DNA of 64,000 nt, taken from assembly GCA_035509415.1 (NCBI GenBank), contig DATJLQ010000096.1, forward strand, positions 34,088 through 98,087, in the 5' to 3' direction. The notes under the pieces were generated by a model that was not told the DNA's origin, did not search any database, and saw nothing but the letters and a program-made list of their open reading frames with translations. Shown one piece after another: positions 25,996 through 34,632 of the stretch (positions within the stretch are counted from its first letter, which is position 1; each line of letters opens with the position of its first letter). The DNA is from DATJLQ01 sp035509415 (GTDB lineage: Bacteria > Pseudomonadota > Alphaproteobacteria > JACZXZ01). The position numbers and the translations under genes are program-made.

Positions 25996-28053
25996 ATGCT
26001 CGTCCTCGGCATCGACATCGGCGGCACGTTCACGGACCTGATCCTCTACGACACCGAGGCGGGGACATTCTCGGCCGGCAAAGTCCCTTCCGTACCCGGA
26101 CGGCAGTGGGAAGGGCTCGCGGCCGGCCTTGCGGCACTCGACCTCGATGCGGGTCGACTCGCAAGCGTGGTGCACGGCACCACGGTCGGGACCAACGCAA
26201 TCCTCGAAGGCAAGACCGCGCGCACGGCGCTCGTCACCACCAAGGGTTTCCGCGACGTGCTCGAAATCGGGCGCAGCATGCGCTTGACTCCCGGCAGCCT
26301 GTTCGACACGCGCTTCAAGCGCCCCGCGCCGCTGGTGCCGCGCAATCTGCGCCTCGAGCTCAAGGAGCGCATCGGCGCGCGCGGCGAGGTGGTGACGCCG
26401 CTCGAGCCGCCCACGCTCGAGGCGCTCGCCCGCGCGCTGCGCGCGTCGAAGACCGAGGCGGTCGCGGTCTGCCTGATCAATGCGTACGCCAACCCCGATC
26501 ACGAGAAGCGCGTCGTGGATTTCCTCTCGCACGCGAATCTCGACGCCGCAATCTATCCCTCCCACGAGATCTCTCCCGAATATCGCGAATACGAGCGGAC
26601 TTCGACCACGGTCATCAACGCCGCCGTGAGCCCGATCATCGACCGATACCTCGAGGCCTTCGAGGGTACGTTGCGCGAGCGGGGCTTCGCCGGCTCGCTG
26701 TTCATCATGGCGTCCAATGGCGGCACGCTCCCGCGCCGTGTCGTGAGCCGCTCGGGCGCGCACACGATCCTTTCCGGGCCCGTGGGCGGCGTCCGGGGGG
26801 CGCTTTTGGTCGCGAAATCGATCGGCCGGTCGCGCGTGATCACGCTCGACATGGGCGGCACCAGCACCGATGTCGCCCTGATCGACGGGCACGAGCCCGA
26901 AATGGCCGACGTGACGGTGATCAACGGCATGCCCTTGCGCCTGCCTCAACTCAACATCGTGACCGTGGGCGCGGGCGGCGGAAGCCTGGCCAAGATCGAC
27001 GAGGGCGGCGGGGTCGATGTGGGCCCGGAGAGCGCGGGCGCGCGTCCCGGTCCGGCCTGCTACGGCTTCGGCAATGCCACGCCGACGGTGACCGACGCGA
27101 ATCTGGCGCTCGGCCGCCTGGGCGTCGAGTTGATCGGCGGCGCCATGCGCATGCAGCCCGAGCTCGCGACCGCGGCGATCGAGCGCTTGGCGGCGGCGGC
27201 CGGCGTCGAGCCCATGCACCTCGCCTCGGGCATCGTCGAGATCGCGGTCGCGCGCATGGCGAATGCGATCCGCGAGGTCTCGGTCGAGCAAGGCGCCGAC
27301 CCGCGCGGCTTCGCGCTGTTCGCCTTCGGCGGCGCGGGACCGCTGCATGGCTGCGCGGTCGCGTCCGAGCTCGGCATCGCCGAGGTGATCGTGCCGCCGT
27401 ATCCCGGCCATGTCTGCGCCTATGGGCTGCTTGCCTCGGAGCTGCGCCAGGATCGCGCACGCACGTGGCTGCGCGCGTTCGCCGATGTCGACCGGAAGAC
27501 GCTACGGCAGGCGCTCGAGAAGGAGGGCGATGCGCTGCGAAAATCGGTTCGTCAGGCGGGCTGGCCCCTCGATAGGACCGACCTCCGCTACGCGCTCGAT
27601 CTTCGCTATGTGGGGCAGTCCTTCGCGGTACGGGTCGAGCTGCGCGGCCTCGCGGATGGGGACATCGAGGCGCTGCCGGCGGATTTCGGCGCGCGCCATG
27701 AGGAGCTCTACGGTCATCGCCATACGCGCGGCATCGAGATCGTGACCCTGCGCGTCACGGCGCGCGCGCCGCGAGCCTTCGGTTTCGACTTGCCGAAGGC
27801 GACACCGCCAAGCCGCTCGGGGTCGGGTCCGCGCGCGAGCGTCTCCCGCTTGCGCCGGATTTACGAGCGTGGAGCGTGGGTGGAGTGCCCGGTCGTCGAT
27901 CGCGCCGATCTTTCGCCGGGCGACACGCTGGTTGGCCCCGCGATCGTCGAGGAAATCGGATCGACGACTTTCGTCGAGCGCGGATGGACGATGCGCGTCG
28001 AGCCGACTCTCGCGATGGTCCTTACGACGCGGGCCGAGACCGGGAAAGATTGA
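25996..28053 (+). CDS. hyuA: Hydantoinase A/oxoprolinase family protein
   Basis: 685 residues. The ATP site GIDIGGTFTDL is at residues 5-15; VVHGTTVGTNAILEGK, VTTKGFRDVLEIGRS, ERTSTTVINAAV, ASNGGTLPRR and TLDMGGTSTDVAL follow in the family order. It is clearly a different paralogue from the HyuA at 19830-21971. The last 24 codons (from RGWTMRVEP) and the following 190 bp recur near 63.5 kb. It is last gene of the Rieske-HyuBA operon; no strong terminator hairpin with a T-run follows. Confidence 0.92.
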   Translation: MLVLGIDIGGTFTDLILYDTEAGTFSAGKVPSVPGRQWEGLAAGLAALDLDAGRLASVVHGTTVGTNAILEGKTARTALVTTKGFRDVLEIGRSMRLTPGSLFDTRFKRPAPLVPRNLRLELKERIGARGEVVTPLEPPTLEALARALRASKTEAVAVCLINAYANPDHEKRVVDFLSHANLDAAIYPSHEISPEYREYERTSTTVINAAVSPIIDRYLEAFEGTLRERGFAGSLFIMASNGGTLPRRVVSRSGAHTILSGPVGGVRGALLVAKSIGRSRVITLDMGGTSTDVALIDGHEPEMADVTVINGMPLRLPQLNIVTVGAGGGSLAKIDEGGGVDVGPESAGARPGPACYGFGNATPTVTDANLALGRLGVELIGGAMRMQPELATAAIERLAAAAGVEPMHLASGIVEIAVARMANAIREVSVEQGADPRGFALFAFGGAGPLHGCAVASELGIAEVIVPPYPGHVCAYGLLASELRQDRARTWLRAFADVDRKTLRQALEKEGDALRKSVRQAGWPLDRTDLRYALDLRYVGQSFAVRVELRGLADGDIEALPADFGARHEELYGHRHTRGIEIVTLRVTARAPRAFGFDLPKATPPSRSGSGPRASVSRLRRIYERGAWVECPVVDRADLSPGDTLVGPAIVEEIGSTTFVERGWTMRVEPTLAMVLTTRAETGKD

Positions 28054-28245
28054 GCGCCGCCCGCTGCCTCGCAAGTCGCGCCGGGACCCCGGTACCCGCT
28101 TTCGTGCGCGGCGCAAGTCCTCGAGGGAAACGGTGGGCACGGCAAGGATTGAATTTGCGACCCCTTGACGTGCATCGCGCCTGTCACGGCTCCGCGCCCG
28201 ATCGCTGGGCTCGGAATTCGGCGCCGCGGAGCCCTGGCAGATCGA
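27979..28245 (+). repeat. Direct repeat copy A: hyuA 3' end plus downstream flank
   Basis: This segment aligns without gaps to 63508-63774 (constant offset 35529). By hand I count about 25 mismatches in 265 bases, roughly 90% identity. It covers the last 24 codons of hyuA and about 190 non-coding bases. A 33-base identical core lies at 28116-28148. On the minus strand the core ends in a sequence resembling the T-arm and acceptor 3' side of a tRNA, though one stem pair is broken in this copy. Confidence 0.8.
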
Positions 28246-28453
28246 TTTTCGATCCGGTCCAGGCCCGCTTGATGCCCAGCGCCGCCGAGGCGCCATATGC
28301 AACCGTCGATCTCTCGCGCGATTTCGCGCTCCCTTGGTCGTGAGCGGTAGGCGACCCATGCACCGGTCATGCCCAAGGGGAGTGTCGAACTCCCGCGTTC
28401 CGCGCCTTCGTCCTCTTCGCCGACGGCCGATTCAGGCTGGGCCGAAGGCGATG
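28246..28453. other. Intergenic region between convergent hyuA and iorB
   Basis: No gene is seen here. A stem-loop GGGAGT-GTCGA-ACTCCC lies at 28378-28394; it lacks a T-run on either strand, so it is at best a weak bidirectional terminator between the two convergent genes. The segment after 28246 is not part of the long direct repeat. Confidence 0.4.
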
Positions 28454-30052
28454 TCAGCCGAGGAAACTCTCGACCGTCCTGATCGCGCCGTCGAGCGCCA
28501 CGCCCTCCTCGTCCCTGAGGGCGGCCTCGCGCAGGCGGCGCGACCACTCGGCCGCGTCTGGACGCCCGACAAGACGGAGCGAGGTCGTGAGCACGCGCTC
28601 GAATTTCCCCTGGCCGCGCGCCGCCGTGTCGGAATAACCCTTCACCAGACGCCGGCAGCGCAAAAGCTCGACCGCGAGCGCATAATCCCGAGGCGCCGTC
28701 GCCATCACGGTGTCGAGCCAGCGCTTCCAATGGGCGCGTTCGCGCGCGTGGCGCAACGTGCCGCGGCGCCAGCGCTTGAGGCCGCCGAGCGAATACAGGA
28801 TGAGGAACCAGCCGAGCGTCCCGGTGCGCACGCGCCGCCCGCGGTTGACCGACCGGTCGAGTGCGCGCATCAATCGGGGCCGGGCCTCGATGAAGCGGCC
28901 GAGCAAGGCGGGCAGCGTGCCGCATACCTCTTCCATGCGCGGATGCATGAACTCGGTCAGGTGCAGGACCTGGTCCGGTGCCGCGCCAACGTCGCGCCGC
29001 ACGCGCGCGAACCGGCTCGCGCGGGTCTTGAGGTCGGCGACGCGGATCACGTCGTCATAGGCCATCGCGACGGCGACGTATTTCGCGGCCTCGCGCGTGA
29101 GAGCCAAGGCGTCCGCTCCCGGCGCCTGCATCCGGTCGAGGGCAAGCATCGGCTCGAGCGTATCGAGATACTCCGCGCCATAGGCGATATCTTGGAAGTC
29201 GACGACGCGGCGCAGCCCGGCTGCGAGCATGTCATGAACGGATGCCGGAAAGCGCTCGGCAGCTCGCGCGACGAGGGCATCGAAGCTCGGATGCCCGACG
29301 GGCGCGAGGGTCGCCGCCGCCCGGCGCTCCGCGGCCGGATCGGGAGTCTCGAACGTCTGATCGCGGCCCGAGCGCTCGGCACGCGCCGCCTCGAAGCCGA
29401 GAGCGAAAGCGCGCAAGCTCGCTTCGACGCCGACGCCGGTCGCGCGGATGGTCTCCTCGAACGAGGCGCGCTCGAATTGCGTCGCCCCTGAACCCGCGAG
29501 GGCCCCGAACATGACCGCGGAGATGACGCTCCCCGCGCGCGTCGCGAGCGCGGCCATGTCGAAGGCGAAGACGCGCTTCGCCGCCTCGCGCGCCGCGCGG
29601 CCGACGGCCGCCGGATCGCCGATCCCGTCGCCGGGCACCATTTTCTCCTGGACCGCGTAGGCGCGGTGGGTCGAGACGATGAGCGTGGTGCGATCCGGTG
29701 TCACGTAGCCGCGCAGGATCGCGCGGCCAGCTTCCATGAGCTCGGCGCCGATCACCACGTCGACGTCGCCCGGCGCCGGCATGAGCGAGAGCACCGGCCG
29801 CCGCGTGCCCAAGCCGCCCGCGGGCATCGGGACCATCTCGACGTAATAGACCGTGGCGCCCGTGCGCTGCGCGACGCCCGGCACGGAAGTCGCCTGGACG
29901 ATCCAGCCCGCGCGTTCGGCGAGTGCCACGATCCAGTCCATCAGCACGCCGCCGCCCTGGCCGCCGAGGGCCAAGATCGCGATCGTGAGGGGACGCGTCG
30001 GATTGAGCCCGACCCGCCCTCGTTCCCTGGTCGCAACGTGGATTTCGTTCAT
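28454..30052 (-). CDS. iorB: Indolepyruvate/2-oxoacid:ferredoxin oxidoreductase beta subunit with DUF6537-like C-terminus
   Basis: 532 residues. The N-terminal part (about 20-210) is the gamma-type domain of 2-oxoacid:acceptor oxidoreductases (AILALGGQGGGVLMDWI, QRTGATVYYVEM). The C-terminal 300 residues, arginine-rich with LTREAAKYVAVAMAYDDVIRVADLK, match the accessory domain found in fused proteobacterial IorAB. The complex oxidatively decarboxylates arylpyruvates to aryl-acetyl-CoA with ferredoxin. It begins 7 bp after the iorA stop. Confidence 0.88.
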   Translation of the reverse strand: MNEIHVATRERGRVGLNPTRPLTIAILALGGQGGGVLMDWIVALAERAGWIVQATSVPGVAQRTGATVYYVEMVPMPAGGLGTRRPVLSLMPAPGDVDVVIGAELMEAGRAILRGYVTPDRTTLIVSTHRAYAVQEKMVPGDGIGDPAAVGRAAREAAKRVFAFDMAALATRAGSVISAVMFGALAGSGATQFERASFEETIRATGVGVEASLRAFALGFEAARAERSGRDQTFETPDPAAERRAAATLAPVGHPSFDALVARAAERFPASVHDMLAAGLRRVVDFQDIAYGAEYLDTLEPMLALDRMQAPGADALALTREAAKYVAVAMAYDDVIRVADLKTRASRFARVRRDVGAAPDQVLHLTEFMHPRMEEVCGTLPALLGRFIEARPRLMRALDRSVNRGRRVRTGTLGWFLILYSLGGLKRWRRGTLRHARERAHWKRWLDTVMATAPRDYALAVELLRCRRLVKGYSDTAARGQGKFERVLTTSLRLVGRPDAAEWSRRLREAALRDEEGVALDGAIRTVESFLG

Positions 30053-30059
30053 CGCCGGC

Positions 30060-32210
30060 TCAAGCGAAGTCGAGTGCGCGGCGCGCGCGACGGCGCTGGA
30101 GGAAGCCGATCGCGCCCCCGCGCAGCCGGGCGAGGACGCGGTCGAGCCAGGACGGATTGTAAACGATGTCGGCGCGATAGAAGGACGGGCATAGCACCGC
30201 CGCCTCCGCCACCTCGCCGCAATTGCCGCAGCCGACGCAGCTCTCGTCGATCGCGGCGACCGGGTCGTCCTTCAAGGGATCGTCGGTCCGCTTCACCGAA
30301 AGGGACGGGCAGCCCGAGAGGCGGATGCAGGCGTGATCGCCCGTGCATACATCCTCGTCGACGCCGAAGCGTTGGCGCACCGCGCGCGCGCCTTCCTTGA
30401 CCGCCTTGTTGAAGAGCGGCCGCACCCGACGCTGCTTGTTGAGCATGCATTCGGAGGAGGCGACGATGACCTTGGGTCCCGGCGCCTTCGAGGTGAGCGC
30501 CTCCCGCAGCGTATCGCGCATCTTGGCGACGTCGTAAGTGCGGTCGATCTGGCGCACCCAATCGACGCCGACCCCTTTGACCGCACGCGCGATCGAGTGG
30601 GCCGTCGAGCGCGAGCGATTCTCGGCGCGCGACGAGAGGACATCCTGCCCGCCGGTCGCGGCCGAGTAGTTGTTGTCGATCACCAGGGTCACGCCGTCGT
30701 GCTTGTTGAAGACGGCATTGCCGATACCCGAGGTGAGCCCGTTGTGCCAGAAGCCGCCATCGCCCACGACCGAGATCGAGCGCTTGCCGGCCACGACGTT
30801 GAAGGCCGAGGCCGAGGCGGGGCCGAGGCCGTAGCCCATGGTCGTGGTGCCGATGTTGAAGGGCGGCAGCGCCGAGAAAATATGGCAGCCGATGTCGCCA
30901 GACACGTGGTGAGGGCCGAGCTCGCGCTCGACCAGTTTCATGGCGGCGAACACCGGCCGCTCGGGGCAGCCGACGCAGAAGCCCGGCGGCCGGCCCGGCA
31001 CCGCCGCTGCGAGGGCCGCGATGCTCTCGCTCGGGGCCGCGTCGGGCGCGTTCGGCGCACGGAGCGAAGGGGCAAGCAGGCTCGGCCCGCGCTCGGCGAG
31101 GAATGCGCGCGCGCCCGCCGCCACGGCCTCCACCGTGTATTCGCCCGCCATCGGCAGCACGTCCTTGCCGACGATCGCGGCCCCAACGCCCGCGCGGCGC
31201 AGAATCTTGTGGAGCGACTGCTCGATGAAATCGGGCTGACCCTCCTCGACCAGCAGCACGGCCTTCTTGCCGCGGCAGAAGTCGGCGAGCTCGTCGTCGA
31301 TCAAGGGGTAGGTGACGTTCATGACGTAGAGCGGGAGGCGCGTGGTGCCCCACACGTCGGCGAGGCCCATGGTCTGGAGTGCTCGCAGCACGGTGTTGTA
31401 CATGCCGCCCTGGAGCACGACGCCGAGCTCCTCGACGTCGCCCGGGAAGGTCTCGTTGAGCCGGTGGCGCCGCACATAGTCGACGGCGGCGGGCCAACGC
31501 TGCTCGATTTTTTCCTTCTCGTGGAGGTAGGTCGCGGGCGGCAGCACGACGCGGCTCGTGTCCCGCCGCGGCGTCTCCATCGCCTCTCTGAGCGTGAAGC
31601 GCGGCGGCCGGTTGTCGCGCGCCGAGAAGCTTCCATGCACGTGGCAGCCGCGGATGCGCACCTCGAGCATCACCGGCGTGTGCGACGCCTCGGAGAGCTC
31701 GAAGCCGTGCTCCACCGCGCGCACGATCGATTCGAGGTTGGGGCGCGGATCGAGCAGCCAGATCTGGGACTTCATCGCGAAGGCGTGGCTGCGCTCCTGC
31801 ATGATCGAGGAGCCTTCGCCGTAATCCTCGCCCACGATGATGAGCGCACCCCCCTCGACCCCGCCCGAGGCGAGGTTGGCGAGCGCGTCCGATGCGACGT
31901 TGGTGCCGACCGGCGACTTGAAGGCGACCGCACCCCGGATCGGGTACATGACCGAAGCCGACAGCATCGCCGCCGCCGCGGCCTCGTTGGCGCTCGATTC
32001 GAAGTGGACGCCGAGCTCGCCCAAAATCTCCTGGGCGTCCGACAGCACGTCCATCAAATGCGAGATGGGGGCGCCCTGGTAACCGCCCACATAGCCCACC
32101 CCCGCCTCGAGCAGCGCCTTGGTGATCGCGAGGATGCCTTCGCCGTGGAACTCGGCGCCCGCGCCGAGCTTCAGGTCTGCGATCTCGCGCTTGAAGGAAC
32201 GTTCCGCCAC
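30060..32210 (-). CDS. iorA: Indolepyruvate:ferredoxin oxidoreductase alpha subunit (thiamine-diphosphate enzyme)
   Basis: 716 residues from a GTG at 32210, which has GGAG at good distance; a GTG at 32255 lies only a few bases from the predicted transcript start. Domains in order: pyrimidine-binding (GAGAEFHGEGILAI, GYQGAPISHLMD), transketolase-like middle, and diphosphate-binding GDGGFWHNGLTSGIGNAV with DNNYSAATGG. The C-terminus carries cysteine groups (CTGDHACIRLSGC and CVGCGNC) for iron-sulfur clusters. With IorB it feeds arylpyruvates, for example from tryptophan or phenylalanine transamination, into CoA esters. The promoter at 32267-32295 lies upstream. Confidence 0.9.
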   Translation of the reverse strand: MAERSFKREIADLKLGAGAEFHGEGILAITKALLEAGVGYVGGYQGAPISHLMDVLSDAQEILGELGVHFESSANEAAAAAMLSASVMYPIRGAVAFKSPVGTNVASDALANLASGGVEGGALIIVGEDYGEGSSIMQERSHAFAMKSQIWLLDPRPNLESIVRAVEHGFELSEASHTPVMLEVRIRGCHVHGSFSARDNRPPRFTLREAMETPRRDTSRVVLPPATYLHEKEKIEQRWPAAVDYVRRHRLNETFPGDVEELGVVLQGGMYNTVLRALQTMGLADVWGTTRLPLYVMNVTYPLIDDELADFCRGKKAVLLVEEGQPDFIEQSLHKILRRAGVGAAIVGKDVLPMAGEYTVEAVAAGARAFLAERGPSLLAPSLRAPNAPDAAPSESIAALAAAVPGRPPGFCVGCPERPVFAAMKLVERELGPHHVSGDIGCHIFSALPPFNIGTTTMGYGLGPASASAFNVVAGKRSISVVGDGGFWHNGLTSGIGNAVFNKHDGVTLVIDNNYSAATGGQDVLSSRAENRSRSTAHSIARAVKGVGVDWVRQIDRTYDVAKMRDTLREALTSKAPGPKVIVASSECMLNKQRRVRPLFNKAVKEGARAVRQRFGVDEDVCTGDHACIRLSGCPSLSVKRTDDPLKDDPVAAIDESCVGCGNCGEVAEAAVLCPSFYRADIVYNPSWLDRVLARLRGGAIGFLQRRRARRALDFA

Positions 32211-32263
32211 GCGGGACTCCGTCCGCTGCGCCGGCCGCGCGACTTTCGCACCCACCGGCGCAT

Positions 32264-32300
32264 TTGACTCTAGAAACGGAAATTTGATATGTCAAATATC
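32264..32300. promoter_or_regulatory. Face-to-face promoters and operator between iorA and the VOC gene
   Basis: Minus strand: TTGACA (32290-32295), 17 bases, TAGAGT (32267-32272), reading to iorA. Plus strand: TTGACT (32264-32269) with a weaker -10 near 32287-32293, reading to the VOC gene. The inverted repeats ATTTGA-TATG-TCAAAT (32282-32297) and GATAT-GTCAA-ATATC (32286-32300) cover the minus-strand -35 box. One repressor could switch both directions. Confidence 0.6.
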
Positions 32301-32376
32301 TCCCGGACGCGGCGGCTGCGGGCCGATGCGCGTCCCCGGCCTCGGTCGGCGGCCCGCGCGAGTATGGAGACGGCCA

Positions 32377-32778
32377 ATGGCGAAGCTTCGTCACATCGCG
32401 ATCCAGGTGCCGGACCTCGAGAAGGCGGCCGGGTTCTACGAAACGGCGCTCGAGCTCAAGCGCGTCGCCCAGACCGAAAGCCCGGTCGGCAACGCGATCA
32501 TGCTGTCCGACGGCGTGATGAACCTCACCCTCCTCAATTTCCCCGAGGGCACCAAGGGCGGCATCAACGGGCCCGGCTGGGCGGGGCTGCATCATTTCGG
32601 CTTCGTGGTCGAGGACGCCGAGGCGACCGCGAAGAAGATCGAGCATCTGGGCGGCCGCTTCTTCATGCGCCTCCCCGACTCCTATCCGGGGGTCGACGCC
32701 GAGACCAAGTACAAGGACCCGCTCGGCATCGTGTTCGACGTATCGGAGCACGACTGGACCCAGGCCAAGGAGCCGTGA
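32377..32778 (+). CDS. VOC-family (glyoxalase/extradiol-dioxygenase fold) protein
   Basis: 133 residues from ATG 32377. It contains two paired beta-alpha-beta-beta-beta modules, beginning LRHIAIQVPDLEKAAGFYETAL and continuing at GLHHFGFVVEDAEAT. Metal-type ligands could be H6, a central Glu, H72 and a C-terminal Glu/Asp. Such small proteins include lactoylglutathione lyases, epimerases and ring-cleavage dioxygenases; which one is not clear. It is first of three plus-strand genes that end with a tartrate dehydratase-like enzyme. Confidence 0.8.
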   Translation: MAKLRHIAIQVPDLEKAAGFYETALELKRVAQTESPVGNAIMLSDGVMNLTLLNFPEGTKGGINGPGWAGLHHFGFVVEDAEATAKKIEHLGGRFFMRLPDSYPGVDAETKYKDPLGIVFDVSEHDWTQAKEP

Positions 32779-32804
32779 CCGGCGCGACGCCAGAGGGCGG
32801 GCCG

Positions 32805-33428
32805 ATGCGCGGCAAGACGGTGTCGGAATTCGTGATTCCGGCGCGCGTCGGGCACGCGCTTGTCGTGCCCAAGGGCCACGTCTTGCGCATCCATCAGATC
32901 GAAGGCGGGCAGGTCGGCGACTGCGCCTTCTTCAACGCGAACGACACGCGCGAGTGGTTCCATGTCGGCCAGAGCTGGGCCCTCAACGTCATGCTCGGCA
33001 CCGGCACGAGCAAGGGCTTCAAGCATTTCTATTCGAAACCGCCGCGCGAGAACGTGATGCTCACGACGGTCGAGGACACGCTCGGCAACCATTGGGGCAA
33101 CATGGGCGGACGCTGCTCGACGCGCCTCTACGCGCTGCGCGACGGCATCTCCGGTCACCGCTCGTGCCAGGAGAATCTCGCCGAAGCGCTCCAGCCTTTC
33201 GGCCTCACGGGCGACGACGTGGGCGACATCTTCAACGTTTTCATGAATGTCGAGCTCGACGCCGCGGGTGGGTTCCGGATCCGGCCGACCGAGGTCGGCC
33301 CCGACGATTACATCGACTTGCGCGCCGAGATGGACGTGCTTGCCGCGATCTCCGCGTGCCCGGCCGACGCCAATGCCACCAACGGCGGCCGCTGCAAGCC
33401 GCTCGGCATCAAGGTCTTCGCGTCGTGA
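32805..33428 (+). CDS. DUF1989 / urea-carboxylase-associated family protein
   Basis: 207 residues from ATG 32805, which has GAGGGCGG upstream; a GTG at 32775 overlapping the VOC stop is possible but has poor spacing. The sequence GQVGDCAFFNANDTREWF, SSTRLYALR-like GGRCSTRLYALRDG, HRSCQENLAEAL and DDVGDIFNVFMNVELD is typical of DUF1989 proteins that accompany urea carboxylase and aminomethyl-compound metabolism. The catalytic role of the family is poorly defined. No urea carboxylase is in the window, so this copy serves another pathway. Confidence 0.82.
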   Translation: MRGKTVSEFVIPARVGHALVVPKGHVLRIHQIEGGQVGDCAFFNANDTREWFHVGQSWALNVMLGTGTSKGFKHFYSKPPRENVMLTTVEDTLGNHWGNMGGRCSTRLYALRDGISGHRSCQENLAEALQPFGLTGDDVGDIFNVFMNVELDAAGGFRIRPTEVGPDDYIDLRAEMDVLAAISACPADANATNGGRCKPLGIKVFAS

Positions 33429-33459
33429 TCGGGCGCCGCGGCTGAGAACGCGGCGAGCG

Positions 33460-34632
33460 ATGCGCATCCTCGCGATCCGCGAGAAGACCGTCCCGCTCGC
33501 CTCCTCGTTGCGGAACGCGAATATCGGCTTCGGCGCCATGACCGCGAGCGCCCTCGTCGTCGCAACCGACGCGGTGCGCGAGGGAAAGCCGGTCAACGGC
33601 CTCGCCTTCGATTCGATCGGACGCTACGGCCATGGCGGCCTGCTGCGCGAGCGCTTCATTCCGCGCCTCTTGGCGGCGAAGCCCGAGGATTACGCCGACG
33701 CGCGCGGCGACAATATCGATCCCGCGAAGCTCTGGGCGATCGCGATGCAGGACGAGAAGCCCGGCGGCCACGGCGAGCGGCCGGGGGCCCTGGGCCTGAT
33801 CGACGCGGCGGCTTGGGACATCGTAGCCAAGCTTGAGGGGAAGCCGCTGTGGCGCGTCCTCGCCGAGCGCTTCGGCGCGGACGGCATGGCACCTGACGGC
33901 ACGGTCGCGGTATACGCGAGCGGCGGCCATTATCGCCCGAGCGGCGACCTCGACGGGCTCAAGGACGAGATCCGCCGCTACGTCGATCTCGGCCACATGC
34001 GCATCAAGATCAAGATCGGCGGCGCGCCGCTCGCGGCCGACCTGAAGCGCGTCGAGGCGGCGCTCGCGATCCTCGGCACGGGCTCGGCGCTCGCCCTCGA
34101 TTGCAACGGAACCTTCGATCGCGCGCGCGCCTTCGAGTACCTCGACGCTCTCGCGCCCTATGGGCTCGCCTGGCTCGAGGAGCCGGTCGACCCGCTCGAT
34201 TTCGAGCTTCACCGCGAGCTCGCGGCGACGACCCCGATGCCGCTTGCGACCGGCGAAAACATCTTCTCCGTCGCCGACGCGCGCAATCTCTTGCGTCACG
34301 GTGGCTTGAGGCCGGCGCGCGATTGGCTGCAGATGGACATTTCGCTCAGCTACGGCATCGTCGAGTATCTGCGCATGCTCGAAGTCATGGCGGCGCATGG
34401 ATGGTCGCGCCGCCGCGCCTTGCCGCACGCGGGCCATTTGCTCGCGCTCCACGCGGCCGCGGGCCTCGGCCTCGGCGGCCATGAATCGGCCCCCGACCCG
34501 ACCCATCTCATCGGCGGCTTTCCGGACGGCGTTTCGGTCGAACACGGCACCGTGCGCGCGCCCGAAGATCCCGGCGTCGGCATCGAACGCAAGGCCAATC
34601 TCTACGCCGTGTTCCGCGATCTCCTCGATTGA
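33460..34632 (+). CDS. tarD: Enolase-superfamily dehydratase, D(-)-tartrate dehydratase-like
   Basis: 390 residues from ATG 33460. The order and wording of motifs closely follow characterised D-tartrate dehydratase: IREKTVPLASSLRNA, GRYGHGGLLRERFIPRLL, the KxK pair K183/K185, the Mg2+ ligands in DCNGTFD, EEPVDPLD and TGENIFS, and the acid/base His323 in LPHAGH. The reaction would be dehydration of D-tartrate or a close hydroxy-acid to oxaloacetate or an analogue. Its 3' end overlaps the convergent TetR gene by 31 bp. Neighbours do not include a tartrate importer, so the physiological substrate may differ. Confidence 0.87.
   Translation: MRILAIREKTVPLASSLRNANIGFGAMTASALVVATDAVREGKPVNGLAFDSIGRYGHGGLLRERFIPRLLAAKPEDYADARGDNIDPAKLWAIAMQDEKPGGHGERPGALGLIDAAAWDIVAKLEGKPLWRVLAERFGADGMAPDGTVAVYASGGHYRPSGDLDGLKDEIRRYVDLGHMRIKIKIGGAPLAADLKRVEAALAILGTGSALALDCNGTFDRARAFEYLDALAPYGLAWLEEPVDPLDFELHRELAATTPMPLATGENIFSVADARNLLRHGGLRPARDWLQMDISLSYGIVEYLRMLEVMAAHGWSRRRALPHAGHLLALHAAAGLGLGGHESAPDPTHLIGGFPDGVSVEHGTVRAPEDPGVGIERKANLYAVFRDLLD

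Noticed and set aside
24060..27575. An 1171-codon open frame on the plus strand
   Set aside because: It runs in another frame across hyuB and hyuA, both of which have full family motifs; no homology-like content.
28116..28160. Possible functional tRNA in repeat copy A
   Set aside because: Only T-arm and 3' acceptor-like parts are present, the T-stem has a mismatch, and the 5' half is too short for a cloverleaf.
28378..28394. Hairpin with GGGAG-TTCGACA-CTCCC on the minus strand, like a tRNA T-arm
   Set aside because: No D-arm, anticodon arm or acceptor stem fits around it; kept only as a possible weak terminator.
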